Assembly: GCF_027925445.1 (NCBI RefSeq)
Contig: NZ_AP027149.1
Coordinates: 1,488,001 to 1,552,000 of the forward strand
Direction: 5' to 3'
DNA from: Methylocystis bryophila
GTDB taxonomy: Bacteria; Pseudomonadota; Alphaproteobacteria; Rhizobiales; Beijerinckiaceae
Length of the DNA stretch: 64,000 nt
Shown: positions 25,634 to 33,953 of the stretch, piece by piece
Layout of the letters: the number at the start of each line of letters is the position of its first letter
Position numbering within the stretch: position 1 is the first letter of the stretch
Translations under genes and position numbers: made by a program
The notes under the pieces: generated by a model
Seen by the model: only the letters and a program-made list of their open reading frames with translations
What the model was told of the DNA's origin: nothing
Databases searched by the model: none

Positions 25634-26170
25634 GACCCGCTCTCCTCTGCTCGCGTCAATTCCGATGCGCCTCCTTGGCGACTCTAGATGGAAAGGTCCG
25701 CCGAAAAGCGGACTTCGGCAAGTCTATTCTCGGATTCTCGCGGGCTTTGACTGCAGATTTCCGGGGACTGTTGCAAAATTGTCGCACCTGCTCGGGCCGA
25801 AGCGCGAAATGTGGCGAGACTCTGCAACGGGCCGCTGATCTGAAAACTCGAAATTCCGATCAATGTTCCTTGTCTACGACTTCGTGAAGCGTAGTACGCA
25901 ATTCGTGCAGCTGAAGCGCTGAAGTTCGCGATCCCCGCGTGAGCGCGCTTACTGCTCAACGGATTCTTTCGACTTTTACGCCACAAATGGGAAAGAATTT
26001 TACCCGCCGTGACGGAAAATCGCCAAATTTTGCCGCCACCAGCGGTAGCGTCAAGGGCGGTACGCTCAGGATAAGCTGGCCTTGTTAAGCGAAAACGAAG
26101 TTGGACGCTATTTGTCTGGCGGCCGGCGCCAAGCTATAACAAGGCCTCGGTTCAGCGTGGTGGAGGTGAG
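25634..26170. other. 537-bp intergenic stretch
   Basis: Open frames on both strands lack ribosome binding sites and look non-coding. The last 200 bp are AT-richer (for example AATGGGAAAGAATTTTACCC near 25986) and probably hold the mlaA promoter, but I cannot define it. No RNA gene is evident. Confidence 0.4.
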
Positions 26171-27166
26171 ATGAGGAAGGTGACGTTCCGTGTTCGATGC
26201 CGGATTGCGGCGGTCGGGCTTGCGAGCGTCCTTGCAAGCTGCGCCTCGAGCGACGGCGGCCTCCCGTCCCCGCTCACCCTGACCTCGCAGACCGGCCCGG
26301 TGGAGCGAACGGTGGTGGGGGCTGATGCGCCCGCCAAGGATTTCGTCGCCCTCGCGGACGATAGCGCAGGCGCGACGCGAGACCCCTCCGAGGCGCGCAA
26401 TCGCGCTACGCTCGAATTCAACCAAGAGCTGAACCGCTCCGTCCTTTATCCTGTCGCAAAAGCCTATCGCGAGGGGGTTCCGGAGCCCGTGCGCGACTCG
26501 ATCGAATCCTTCGCCAACAATCTCGGCGAGCCTCTGATTTTCGCCAATGACGTACTGCAACTGCGCGCCGAGGCCGCAGGGACGACTCTCGCGCGCTTCG
26601 CGATGAATTCGACTTTTGGTCTTGGAGGCCTCGTCGACGTGGCGAGCCGGGAAAAGCTGCCGCGTCAGACCGGCGATTTCGGGCAGACGCTTTATGTCTG
26701 GGGGGTTCGGGATAGCGAATATCTTGTCCTGCCGGTCTTCGGGCCGACCAATACGCGCGACCTGATCGGATCGACGATTGAATTCGTGGCTTTGACGCCG
26801 ATCGACCTGCTGGCGCCCGCAGGCATTGCTGCGGGGGCGCGCGAAATCGGCGTAGCGGGATCGACGGCGACGACCCTTACGACAGGGGTCAACATCTCGG
26901 GATCGACGGCGGGCGCGCTGGCCAAGGTCGAGAAGGTCGGCGATCTGGAAACGCTGGAGGCCAGCTCGATTGACTTTTACGTCATGCTGGAAAGCGTCGT
27001 GACCCAAAAGAGGGAAGCGGAGCTCAAGGAAGCGGTGGCGCAAAGCGGCTGGTCGACGTTCTCCAATAAGAAGCCGATGGAAACCGCTTCCTGGAATAAG
27101 TTTCACGCGCCCGAGCCCCAGGCCGCCGCCGCAAATGCGGAGCCGACGAGGAGCGCCCTGCAATGA
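26171..27166 (+). CDS. mlaA: MlaA (VacJ) family outer-membrane lipoprotein
   Basis: The 331-aa protein has a lipobox (VLASCASS, Cys24), the MlaA core EFNQELNRSVLYPVAKAYRE, and the FAMNSTFGLGGLVDVASR and ETLYVWG-like GQTLYVWGVRDSEYLVLPV blocks. MlaA in the outer membrane takes mislocalised phospholipids from the outer leaflet and passes them to periplasmic MlaC. The start has GGAGGTGAG. Its place just upstream of hpnM, an MlaC-like gene, and of the hopanoid genes suggests a lipid-trafficking unit for hopanoids or phospholipids. Confidence 0.9.
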   Translation: MRKVTFRVRCRIAAVGLASVLASCASSDGGLPSPLTLTSQTGPVERTVVGADAPAKDFVALADDSAGATRDPSEARNRATLEFNQELNRSVLYPVAKAYREGVPEPVRDSIESFANNLGEPLIFANDVLQLRAEAAGTTLARFAMNSTFGLGGLVDVASREKLPRQTGDFGQTLYVWGVRDSEYLVLPVFGPTNTRDLIGSTIEFVALTPIDLLAPAGIAAGAREIGVAGSTATTLTTGVNISGSTAGALAKVEKVGDLETLEASSIDFYVMLESVVTQKREAELKEAVAQSGWSTFSNKKPMETASWNKFHAPEPQAAAANAEPTRSALQ

Positions 27167-27256
27167 AGAAAAGCGGGCTCAAGCGCTTTGGAGCGCCGCA
27201 GCTAGCCTTTGAATTGCCGACGTCTCTGTAATCTTCAACACGAGTGAAGGAAAATC

Positions 27257-27886
27257 ATGTCGCGAACGTCAGCCATTACGCCACTGATCGCCGCCATTGT
27301 CGCATTACTTATTTCGGCCCCCGCTTTCGGCGAGAGCGTGGACCCGGCCGCGTCGCGCGTGAACGGCTTTTACGATGTCCTCCTGAGCACGATGCAACAG
27401 GGGAAGGAGCTCGGCCTCAAAGGCCGTTACGAAAAGCTGGCTCCCGTGCTTTCGAAAACCTATGATCTGTCGTCCATGACCAAGACGGCCGTGGGCTCGA
27501 GCTGGAGCGAGTTCACGCCCGAGCAGCAGCGCGAGCTCGTCAAGGCTTTCACGCGGATGACGATCGCGACCTATGCGAGCCGGTTTGACGATTTTTCCGG
27601 AGAGCAGTTCGACGTTGGGCAAGCGGTCGACCAGCCGAACGGGAACAGAATCGTCAAGACTCACATCGTTCAATCCAACGGAAAGACGGTGGCGCTGAAT
27701 TATTTGATGCATAAGAGCGGCGCCGAGTGGAAGATCATGGACGTCTATCTGGACGGCGCGATCAGCGAATTGGCGACCCGCCGGTCGGAGTTCGGGGCGA
27801 TTTTGAAATCCGGCGGCCCCGATGCGCTGATCAGCTCGCTTACGCGGCAGGGCGACAAGCTCCTCGGCGGAGGTTCGCAGAACTAA
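27257..27886 (+). CDS. hpnM: Hopanoid-associated MlaC/Ttg2D-like periplasmic protein HpnM
   Basis: The 209-aa protein has a signal peptide (cut near PAFGES), and a single MlaC-like domain with the family traits YDLSSMTKTAVGSSWSEFTP and LNYLMHKSGAEWKIMDVYLDG. MlaC-type proteins carry one lipid across the periplasm. Position 81 bp before hpnA and next to mlaA supports HpnM over a general MlaC. A good ribosome site (GAAGGAAAATC) precedes the ATG. Confidence 0.85.
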   Translation: MSRTSAITPLIAAIVALLISAPAFGESVDPAASRVNGFYDVLLSTMQQGKELGLKGRYEKLAPVLSKTYDLSSMTKTAVGSSWSEFTPEQQRELVKAFTRMTIATYASRFDDFSGEQFDVGQAVDQPNGNRIVKTHIVQSNGKTVALNYLMHKSGAEWKIMDVYLDGAISELATRRSEFGAILKSGGPDALISSLTRQGDKLLGGGSQN

Positions 27887-27899
27887 AGCCATCGGCGCC

Positions 27900-27948
27900 T
27901 GGGCTTCACGCGAGGGGGAGGGGAAGCGGCCCCCGCCCGAGAAGCCCA
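27900..27948 (+). other. Hairpin between hpnM and hpnA
   Basis: TGGGCTTC (27900-27907) and GAAGCCCA (27941-27948) enclose a GGGGG/CCCCC inner arm. It has no T-run. It could modulate expression between the two genes or act as an mRNA-end hairpin. Confidence 0.4.
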
Positions 27949-27966
27949 AAAGGCTGAGGATAACAA

Positions 27967-29076
27967 ATGAAAGTTGTTTTGACCGGCGCGACGGGGTTTA
28001 TCGGTTCGGCTGTCGCCCGGCGGCTCCTGGCGGAGGGTGTCGCTCTTCGCGCGCTCGTGCGTCCCAACTCCGATCGCCGAAACATCGAGGGCTTGGACCT
28101 CGAAGTCGTCGAAGGCGATTTGCGCGACGAGGCGTCCTTGGCGCGCCTGTGCCAGGGCTGCGACGCTCTGTTTCACATCGCCGCTGACTATCGGCTGTGG
28201 GCGCGACGGCCGAGCGAGATCTACCAGACGAATGTCGAAGGCACGCGCGCCATCTTGACGGCGGCCGCGGAGGCCGGCGTCAGCCGCGTCGTCTACACCA
28301 GCAGCGTGGCGACCCTCGATCCGCCCAGCGTTGGCGTTCCCGGCGACGAGTCCGGGCGAGCGAAACTTCCCGAGATCATCGGCCACTACAAGCGCTCGAA
28401 GTTTATGGCAGAGGAAGTCGTCCGCGACTTCGCGCGCAAAGGGCTGGCGGTGGTCACCGTCAACCCCTCGGCGCCGGTCGGCCCGCGCGACGTGAAGCCG
28501 ACGCCGACAGGACGCACGATCCTCGAAGCCGCCGCCGGTCGCATGCCGGCCTATGTCGAGACCGGCCTCAACATCGTCCATGTCGACGATGTCGCCGAAG
28601 GACATTGGCTCGCGTTCGAGCGCGGCCGCGTCGGCGAAACCTATGTGCTCGGCGGCGCCAATATGACGCTTCTCGAGATTTTGACCTGCATCGCGGAGCT
28701 GGTCGGCAGAGAGCCGCCCAGGATAAGGCTGCCCTATAATCTCGTCTTGTCCATCGCCCACATCTCTGAATCTGCCGCGCGCCTCACCGGCAAGTCTCCC
28801 GTCGCCACCGTCGAAGGCGTCAAGCTTTCAAAGAAGATGATGTTCTTCTCCAGCGAAAAGGCCCGCAGGGAGCTCGGCTATGCGGCGAGACCGCCGCTGC
28901 TCGCGCTGCAAGACGCGATCTGCTGGTTTCACGACAATGGCTATTTGAGACAGCCGTCCGCGTCCAGGCGAGACATCATGAAGTCTTGCGATAATTTTGC
29001 CCGATCGACGCGCCGCGAGAACGCGTCCTCCAAAAACGCGAAGCGATTTGTTGAGAAGAAGATATTCGATCGTTAG
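27967..29076 (+). CDS. hpnA: Hopanoid-associated sugar epimerase/dehydratase HpnA
   Basis: The 369-aa extended short-chain dehydrogenase has TGATGFIGSAVARRLL (NAD binding) and the catalytic YxxxK in GHYKRSKFMAEE with a preceding VVYTSSVA. It is the HpnA type, proposed to modify a sugar for hopanoid head groups. The last 50 residues (from about RQPSASRRDIMK) look unlike the family and run up to repeat A, whose first TAG is the stop codon. Confidence 0.88.
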   Translation: MKVVLTGATGFIGSAVARRLLAEGVALRALVRPNSDRRNIEGLDLEVVEGDLRDEASLARLCQGCDALFHIAADYRLWARRPSEIYQTNVEGTRAILTAAAEAGVSRVVYTSSVATLDPPSVGVPGDESGRAKLPEIIGHYKRSKFMAEEVVRDFARKGLAVVTVNPSAPVGPRDVKPTPTGRTILEAAAGRMPAYVETGLNIVHVDDVAEGHWLAFERGRVGETYVLGGANMTLLEILTCIAELVGREPPRIRLPYNLVLSIAHISESAARLTGKSPVATVEGVKLSKKMMFFSSEKARRELGYAARPPLLALQDAICWFHDNGYLRQPSASRRDIMKSCDNFARSTRRENASSKNAKRFVEKKIFDR

Positions 29077-29150
29077 AGCATGTCCCGGAAAAGTGCGAAG
29101 CGGTTTTCCGGTCAGGACATGCTCCAAACTTTTGATTTTGCGCGTTTCTA
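29074..29150. repeat. Partial repeat A between convergent hpnA and hpnL
   Basis: The unit TAGAGCATGTCCCGG..CGAAGCGGTTTTCCGG..GACATGCTC ends GCGCGTTTCTA. The opening TAG stops hpnA on + and the closing CTA stops hpnL on -, so this one repeat ends both genes and could terminate both transcripts through its GAGCATGTCC/GGACATGCTC stem. Confidence 0.85.
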
Positions 29151-30155
29151 AACGTCTTTGAGCTTGCGCTGGATGCGGCCGATCTCCACCCACTGCCAGG
29201 AGGCGAGAGCGGGCAGACCGACAAGGATTTCTCGAAAGCGTTTGGCGAGCGACAAGGCGATGGCGACGTCGGACGGCAGACCGATCAGGGCGCCGATCAG
29301 GATGAGCCCCGTCTCCTGCACGCCCAGCGCGCCCGGCACGAAGAACACCAGATTGCGAATGGCGGAACAAAGGCTCTCCAGCGCGATCGCGTTCCAGGGC
29401 GTCGTGGGATGACCGAATAATTCGAGCACGAGCCAGGTTTCGAAGGAGCCGGCGATCATGCCGGCGAGCTGCCAGGCCAGCGCCGCCCAGAGTCGCCCGT
29501 AGCGCCGGCAGAGCTGAAGCACCTCGTCGTCGAGCGCCGCCGCGCCGCCAGTCAGCGCCGCCAGCCCGTAGCGTTCTCCGAGCGTGCGCTCGACCAGAAG
29601 CGCGAGACGCGTGAAGGGCGAACCGTAGCGCAACAGCAGGGCGAGCGCGACGGGCGCGAGAGCGCTCGCCGCGAGGCCCCAGAGCAATGTGTCCACGAGC
29701 GGCGTCTTCTTCACGATCATGAGCAGCAGCGCGAGGCCGAGAGCGGTGAACAGGATCTGATTGACGAGCGTCAGCAGGACCTCGACGATGACGCTGGCGG
29801 CGACAGCGGCGCCGTTGAGCCGTCGCAGCAGCACGAGTCGAATGCCGACGATTTCGCCGCCGATGCTGGCGACCGGCATCAGGCGGCTCACCGCCTCGCG
29901 CACGGCCGCGACCCAGAGCAGGAAGGGCCTTGTCGCGAAACCCTCGGGATCGCGAGGACGAAGCAGCGCGCGCCAGCCTTCCGCGTCGAGCGTCAAGGGC
30001 AGGGCGTGGAAGGGGACGATCCACAAAAGTCCCCAGCCGGCGCGTCCGAGCGTCTCGACAATCGTCTCATAGCCCTCATGCGCCACCAGGGCGGCGAGCG
30101 CGGCGAGTCCGAGAGCTCCGGCGGCAAGGGTGAAGGCCTGGGCCGGAAGCTTCAT
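29148..30155 (-). CDS. hpnL: Hopanoid-associated membrane protein HpnL
   Basis: The 335-aa protein has about eight transmembrane helices and belongs to the lysylphosphatidylglycerol-synthetase-like membrane family (flippase-like, UPF0104 type). The motif EILVGLPALASW and the repeated VPVASIGGEIVGIRLV-like block fit. HpnL is consistently found with hpnI-K in hopanoid clusters. Its start overlaps the hpnK stop by 4 bp (ATGA), so translation is coupled. The exact role is not established. Confidence 0.85.
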   Translation of the reverse strand: MKLPAQAFTLAAGALGLAALAALVAHEGYETIVETLGRAGWGLLWIVPFHALPLTLDAEGWRALLRPRDPEGFATRPFLLWVAAVREAVSRLMPVASIGGEIVGIRLVLLRRLNGAAVAASVIVEVLLTLVNQILFTALGLALLLMIVKKTPLVDTLLWGLAASALAPVALALLLRYGSPFTRLALLVERTLGERYGLAALTGGAAALDDEVLQLCRRYGRLWAALAWQLAGMIAGSFETWLVLELFGHPTTPWNAIALESLCSAIRNLVFFVPGALGVQETGLILIGALIGLPSDVAIALSLAKRFREILVGLPALASWQWVEIGRIQRKLKDV

Positions 30156-30988
30156 GCGGCGTCCTTGGCGGGCCAGAAGTCCGAGAAGCCGCCGCGTTTG
30201 ACGCCGAGACCGTCCATAACCGCGCGAACGCGTGGAGATAAGAGCGCGGCGAATTCATCCTGAGGCCGATAGGACGCCATGGAACGCGTGATTCCCCCTT
30301 CAGTGGCGGGATGCGAGTAGATTTCTGTCACGCCGGGCGGCAGGCGGCTCAACGCGGCGAGGAGCGCGTTCTCGTCCATGCCGCCGCTCTGCTCGATACC
30401 GCAGATCCGGTCATTATGCGCGATGTCGGCGCGGTCCAGCCGGCGTCGCATCAGGGCGAGCCACGGGCGCAGAAACATCGGCGGATTGACGGGGTAGGGA
30501 AGCCGCATGGCGTGAAAGGGGAAGCGTCGACGCGCGTCCAGAAGGAGCGAGAGCACCGTCGGATGGATGTGGAAATGCTTGTGGGCGTTGACGTGATCGA
30601 GCGTCAGGCCGCTCGCCTGAAAGAGCGTAAATTGCGCCTCGATTTCGAGCGCGAGCTGTCGGCGCGCCTGCGGCAAGAAGAAGAAGCGAAAGCCGTCGCG
30701 CGCCATGGCGTCGCCGAAGCGGCCCGTCTCGTCGACCAGATCGGGAATCTGCGCGCGCGGCAAGACAGCTTGTCCGTCGGCCAGAACGATATGCAGCCCG
30801 ACGCGAAGGCGCGGCATGCGCCGGGCGCGGACAATCGCGTCGCTGGCGGCCGGCGCGCCGACCATCAGGCTTGCGGCGGTCAGCACGCCGTCCCGATGCG
30901 CTCGTTCGACGGCCTCATTGACGGCTTCGTGCAGTCCAAAATCGTCGGCCGTCACGATGAGCCCGCGCGGCGCGGACGGCTGCGGCAT
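30152..30988 (-). CDS. hpnK: Hopanoid-associated YdjC-type deacetylase HpnK
   Basis: The 278-aa protein opens with the YdjC/ChbG metal-binding block LIVTADDFGLHEAVNEAV and has the HVNAHKHFHIHP motif with the metal-ligand His residues. YdjC proteins remove N-acetyl groups from sugars. In the accepted scheme HpnI adds N-acetylglucosamine-type sugar to bacteriohopanetetrol, HpnK deacetylates it, and HpnJ contracts the ring to a cyclitol ether. It lies between hpnJ and hpnL in the same operon. Confidence 0.9.
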   Translation of the reverse strand: MPQPSAPRGLIVTADDFGLHEAVNEAVERAHRDGVLTAASLMVGAPAASDAIVRARRMPRLRVGLHIVLADGQAVLPRAQIPDLVDETGRFGDAMARDGFRFFFLPQARRQLALEIEAQFTLFQASGLTLDHVNAHKHFHIHPTVLSLLLDARRRFPFHAMRLPYPVNPPMFLRPWLALMRRRLDRADIAHNDRICGIEQSGGMDENALLAALSRLPPGVTEIYSHPATEGGITRSMASYRPQDEFAALLSPRVRAVMDGLGVKRGGFSDFWPAKDAA

Positions 30989-31004
30989 GGCGAGAACCGG
31001 CCGC

Positions 31005-32429
31005 TCAGCTTTGGTGAGCGTTGAGGAAGCGGAAGAACTCGACTCCTTCGCGCAGGCGGCGCTTCGTCATCTCCCAACTGCCGAGCATCTCCGCAACGAT
31101 CTCCCAGATCTTGCTCGGGCGGAAATAGAAGCGCCTGTAGAAGCGCTCGACGCCATGAAAAATCTCTTCCTTCGAGAGATGCGGATAGCTCAGCGCCGCG
31201 AGCTGCACGCCCTCGCTGTTCACGAGATTGACGGCTTCGTTTTCTTCGAGCCAGCCGTTGGCGATGGCGTCCGCATAGAGCTTTGTTCCCGGATAGGGCG
31301 CGGCGAGCGAGACCTGAATCGTGTGCGGATTGATCTCTTTGGCGAATTCGATCGTCTTCTCGATCGTCTCGCGCGTCTCGCTCGGCAGGCCGAGGATGAA
31401 GGTTCCGTGGATCTTGATGCCGAGCTTGCGGCAGTCCTCGGTGAAGCGGCGCGCGATGTCGGTGCGCAGACCTTTCTTGATCACGTGCAGGATCTCGTCG
31501 TCGCCGGACTCATAGCCGACGAGAAGCAGGCGCAGCCCGTTCTCCTGCATGATTTTCAGCGTCTCGTAAGGCACATTCGCCTTGGCGTTGCAGGACCAGG
31601 TGACGCCGAGCTTGCCCAGGCCGCGCGCGATCTCTTCCACGCGCGGCTTGAAGTCGGTGAAGGTGTCGTCGTCGAACATGATTTCCCGGACCTCGGGCAT
31701 GTTCTCTTTGATCCACTTGACTTCTTCCAGCACGTTTTCCGGCGAGCGGACGCGATAGCGGTGACCGCCCACGGTCTGCGGCCAAAGGCAGAAGGTGCAT
31801 TTCGAGCGGCAGCCGCGCCCCGTGTAGATCGAGACGTAAGGGTGCTCCAGATAGCCGATGAAGTAATTCTCGATCTTGAGGTCGCGCTTGTAGACCGGGC
31901 TCACGAACGGCAGCTCGTCCATGTTCTCGATCATGGGACGAGGCGGGTTGTGAGCGAGAGATCCGTCCGCATTGCGGTAGCTCAAGCCGAGGATATCGGC
32001 AAAGGGCTTTCCTTCTGCGAGCTCGAGGCAGGTGTAATCGAACTCCTCCCGGGCGACCCAGTCGATCGCATGCGTCGCATTGAGGGCGCCGGTGGGATCC
32101 ACCGCCACTTTCGCGCCGACCATGCCGATGAGCGCATCGGGTTTGCGCGCTTTCAGCAGCTCGGCGAATTTTGCGTCGGTCGGAAAGGAGGGCGTGCTCG
32201 TGTGGATGACGACGAGGTCGTAATCTTGCGCGATCGCCAGCGTTTCCTCGACGCTAAGCTCATCGGCGGGAGCGTCGAGCAGACGGCTGCCGGGCACGAG
32301 AGCGGCGGGTTGGGCAAGCCAGGTCGGATACCAGAAGGACTTGATCTCGCGCTTCGCCTGATAGCGGGAGCCGGCTCCGCCGTCGAAACCATCGAAGGAC
32401 GGGGCTTGGAGGAATAAGGTTTTCAGCAT
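31005..32429 (-). CDS. hpnJ: Hopanoid-associated radical SAM protein HpnJ
   Basis: The 474-aa protein has a B12-binding-like N-terminal domain (about 1-150) and a radical SAM core with C207-x3-C211-x2-C214 (GCRSKCTFCLWP) for the [4Fe-4S] cluster. It is the HpnJ type, needed to turn the glucosamine-like head group of hopanoids into the cyclitol ether. Spacing to hpnK is 16 bp and to hpnI 7 bp, so it is one operon. Confidence 0.92.
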   Translation of the reverse strand: MLKTLFLQAPSFDGFDGGAGSRYQAKREIKSFWYPTWLAQPAALVPGSRLLDAPADELSVEETLAIAQDYDLVVIHTSTPSFPTDAKFAELLKARKPDALIGMVGAKVAVDPTGALNATHAIDWVAREEFDYTCLELAEGKPFADILGLSYRNADGSLAHNPPRPMIENMDELPFVSPVYKRDLKIENYFIGYLEHPYVSIYTGRGCRSKCTFCLWPQTVGGHRYRVRSPENVLEEVKWIKENMPEVREIMFDDDTFTDFKPRVEEIARGLGKLGVTWSCNAKANVPYETLKIMQENGLRLLLVGYESGDDEILHVIKKGLRTDIARRFTEDCRKLGIKIHGTFILGLPSETRETIEKTIEFAKEINPHTIQVSLAAPYPGTKLYADAIANGWLEENEAVNLVNSEGVQLAALSYPHLSKEEIFHGVERFYRRFYFRPSKIWEIVAEMLGSWEMTKRRLREGVEFFRFLNAHQS

Positions 32430-32436
32430 CGGGTCC

Positions 32437-33585
32437 TCATATCAGCGTCGAGCCCTCGGTCTCGATCTCGTAAAGAGCGCCCTTTTCTTCCGCTTGGAAG
32501 CGCTGCCGGCCCCAGCGAACGCGCCAGCTCGCAAAGCTCGCGCACCAAAGAACGAGATTCAGGCAATCACGCGGCGCGATCAAGCCGATCTCCGCGAACG
32601 GCGGCTGTTCCGCGCGGCGGCGCTGGACGACATGCAGCGCCAGCCGCGCCGCAGCCGTAATCCCCAGGGCGCTCTGCGCGGCAAGCGAGTCGATTGCGAG
32701 CAGGAAGCCAATCAAGGCGACGGGCAGGCTGAAGGTGACGAAGCAAAACATGAAGCCGAAGGGCTGAAGCGAGCGGATGGTGCGCAACCAGCGCAACTCG
32801 TGTTCGATCAGGGATTTCGGATCCGCCTCGGCGACGTCCGTCGTCACAATATGTTGCGACAGAACCGTGCGCATGCCCCGCTTCCGGGTCAGTTCCCCGA
32901 GCCGATAATCGTCTGCAAGCTGGTCGGCGATGGCTTCAAATCCCCCGACGGCGGTCAGGGTTTCCCGCTTGAGCGCGATCGTGGCGCCGAAGGCGAAATC
33001 CCGCGAGCCAAGGAGATGCGCGACCCATACGGAGGACGCAAACCAATCGTCGATGAAGAGCGCGCCGAGCCTCGACCAGAGACCAGCGGCGGGCCGCCCT
33101 CGGTACAGACAGGTGACGATGCCGACCGAGGGATCGTGCAAAGGCGCGACGACCTCGGCGAGATAATTCCGCGTGACGCGAATGTCGCTGTCGGCGAGAA
33201 CGAGGAGGTCATGACGGCAGCGACCGAAGATGTTGATGAGGTTGCTGACCTTGTAATTCGCGCCATGCAGGCGCGGATCGGCCACGAGCTCGAGGTCGAG
33301 CGCCGGAAACTCCTGCTGCAGGCGCCGGACCGACTCCACCGCAGGGTCGTTTAAGTCCCTGACGCCGCAGACGATCTGATAGTGCGGATAGTCTTGCAGG
33401 CAGAAGGAGCGCAGGTTTTCATAGAGCCTTGGCTCGGCCCCGCAGAGCGGCTTCAAGATGCTCGCGGGCGGCGGGTCCTGCGGTTGCTGCGAAGCCTGCG
33501 AGCGGCGCAGGCCTAAGAGCATTGCGGTCAGCGCGAGGCAGGCATAGGCCGCGGCGAGGGCCGCCAAGGATGAGCCGAACAGCAT
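32437..33585 (-). CDS. hpnI: Hopanoid glycosyltransferase HpnI
   Basis: The 382-aa GT2 enzyme has an N-terminal membrane helix, the DxD-like VLADSDIRV, QxxRW-like LRWLRTIRS, and two or three C-terminal helices, as in ceramide-glucosyltransferase relatives. It transfers a sugar to bacteriohopanetetrol at the inner membrane. The start at 33585 (MLFGSSLAAL) follows GGGAG, whereas the longer frame from 33654 has no such site. It is the first gene of hpnI-J-K-L. Confidence 0.9.
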   Translation of the reverse strand: MLFGSSLAALAAAYACLALTAMLLGLRRSQASQQPQDPPPASILKPLCGAEPRLYENLRSFCLQDYPHYQIVCGVRDLNDPAVESVRRLQQEFPALDLELVADPRLHGANYKVSNLINIFGRCRHDLLVLADSDIRVTRNYLAEVVAPLHDPSVGIVTCLYRGRPAAGLWSRLGALFIDDWFASSVWVAHLLGSRDFAFGATIALKRETLTAVGGFEAIADQLADDYRLGELTRKRGMRTVLSQHIVTTDVAEADPKSLIEHELRWLRTIRSLQPFGFMFCFVTFSLPVALIGFLLAIDSLAAQSALGITAAARLALHVVQRRRAEQPPFAEIGLIAPRDCLNLVLWCASFASWRVRWGRQRFQAEEKGALYEIETEGSTLI

Positions 33586-33698
33586 TTGCTCTCCCGCAAA
33601 CTTCTTGAGCGGCGCCGCCTTGCAGGCAAGCCACGCTCTTTCCAGAACGCCCATTGAAGTTGCAAATCAGGCCTTTCGATGGACAGCGCCCCGCCGCC

Positions 33699-33812
33699 TA
33701 GAGCGCGATGCGAAAAAGCGGAAACCGGTTTTTCGCGCAATCGCGTTATAAAACTTTGAAATCGATCGCGTTTTCTGTGTTTGAGCGGTTCCGCCTGAAC
33801 GCAGCGTGATCT
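33699..33812. repeat. Repeat B between hpnI and hpnN
   Basis: The unit runs from TAGAGCGCGATGCG to CTGAACGCAGCGTGATCT with the ACCGGTTTTTCGCGC and GCGTTTTCTGTG blocks. It lies upstream of hpnI and so may affect read-through from hpnN. Confidence 0.8.
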
Positions 33813-33845
33813 GAGGCGAATTTGCGCAAAAGTCGACAGACTTAT

Positions 33846-33944
33846 GCGATGAGAATTCGCTCCGGCTCTTGATTTTGCGCCATTCCCGCTTCGATCATGT
33901 TCTCTGCGTCCAGGCGATTCTCCGGCTGAACGCAGCGTGATCGA
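33846..33944. repeat. Diverged second repeat B copy before hpnN stop
   Basis: It contains GAATTCGCTCCGGCTCTTGA (A-like) and TCCAGGCGATTCTCCGGCTG followed by AACGCAGCGTGATCG (B-like). It ends about 10 bp before the hpnN stop. Confidence 0.55.
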
Positions 33945-33953
33945 GGCCCGCCG

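Noticed and set aside
25684..25986. 100-aa minus-strand frame
   Set aside because: No start signals and no protein-like pattern; treated as intergenic.
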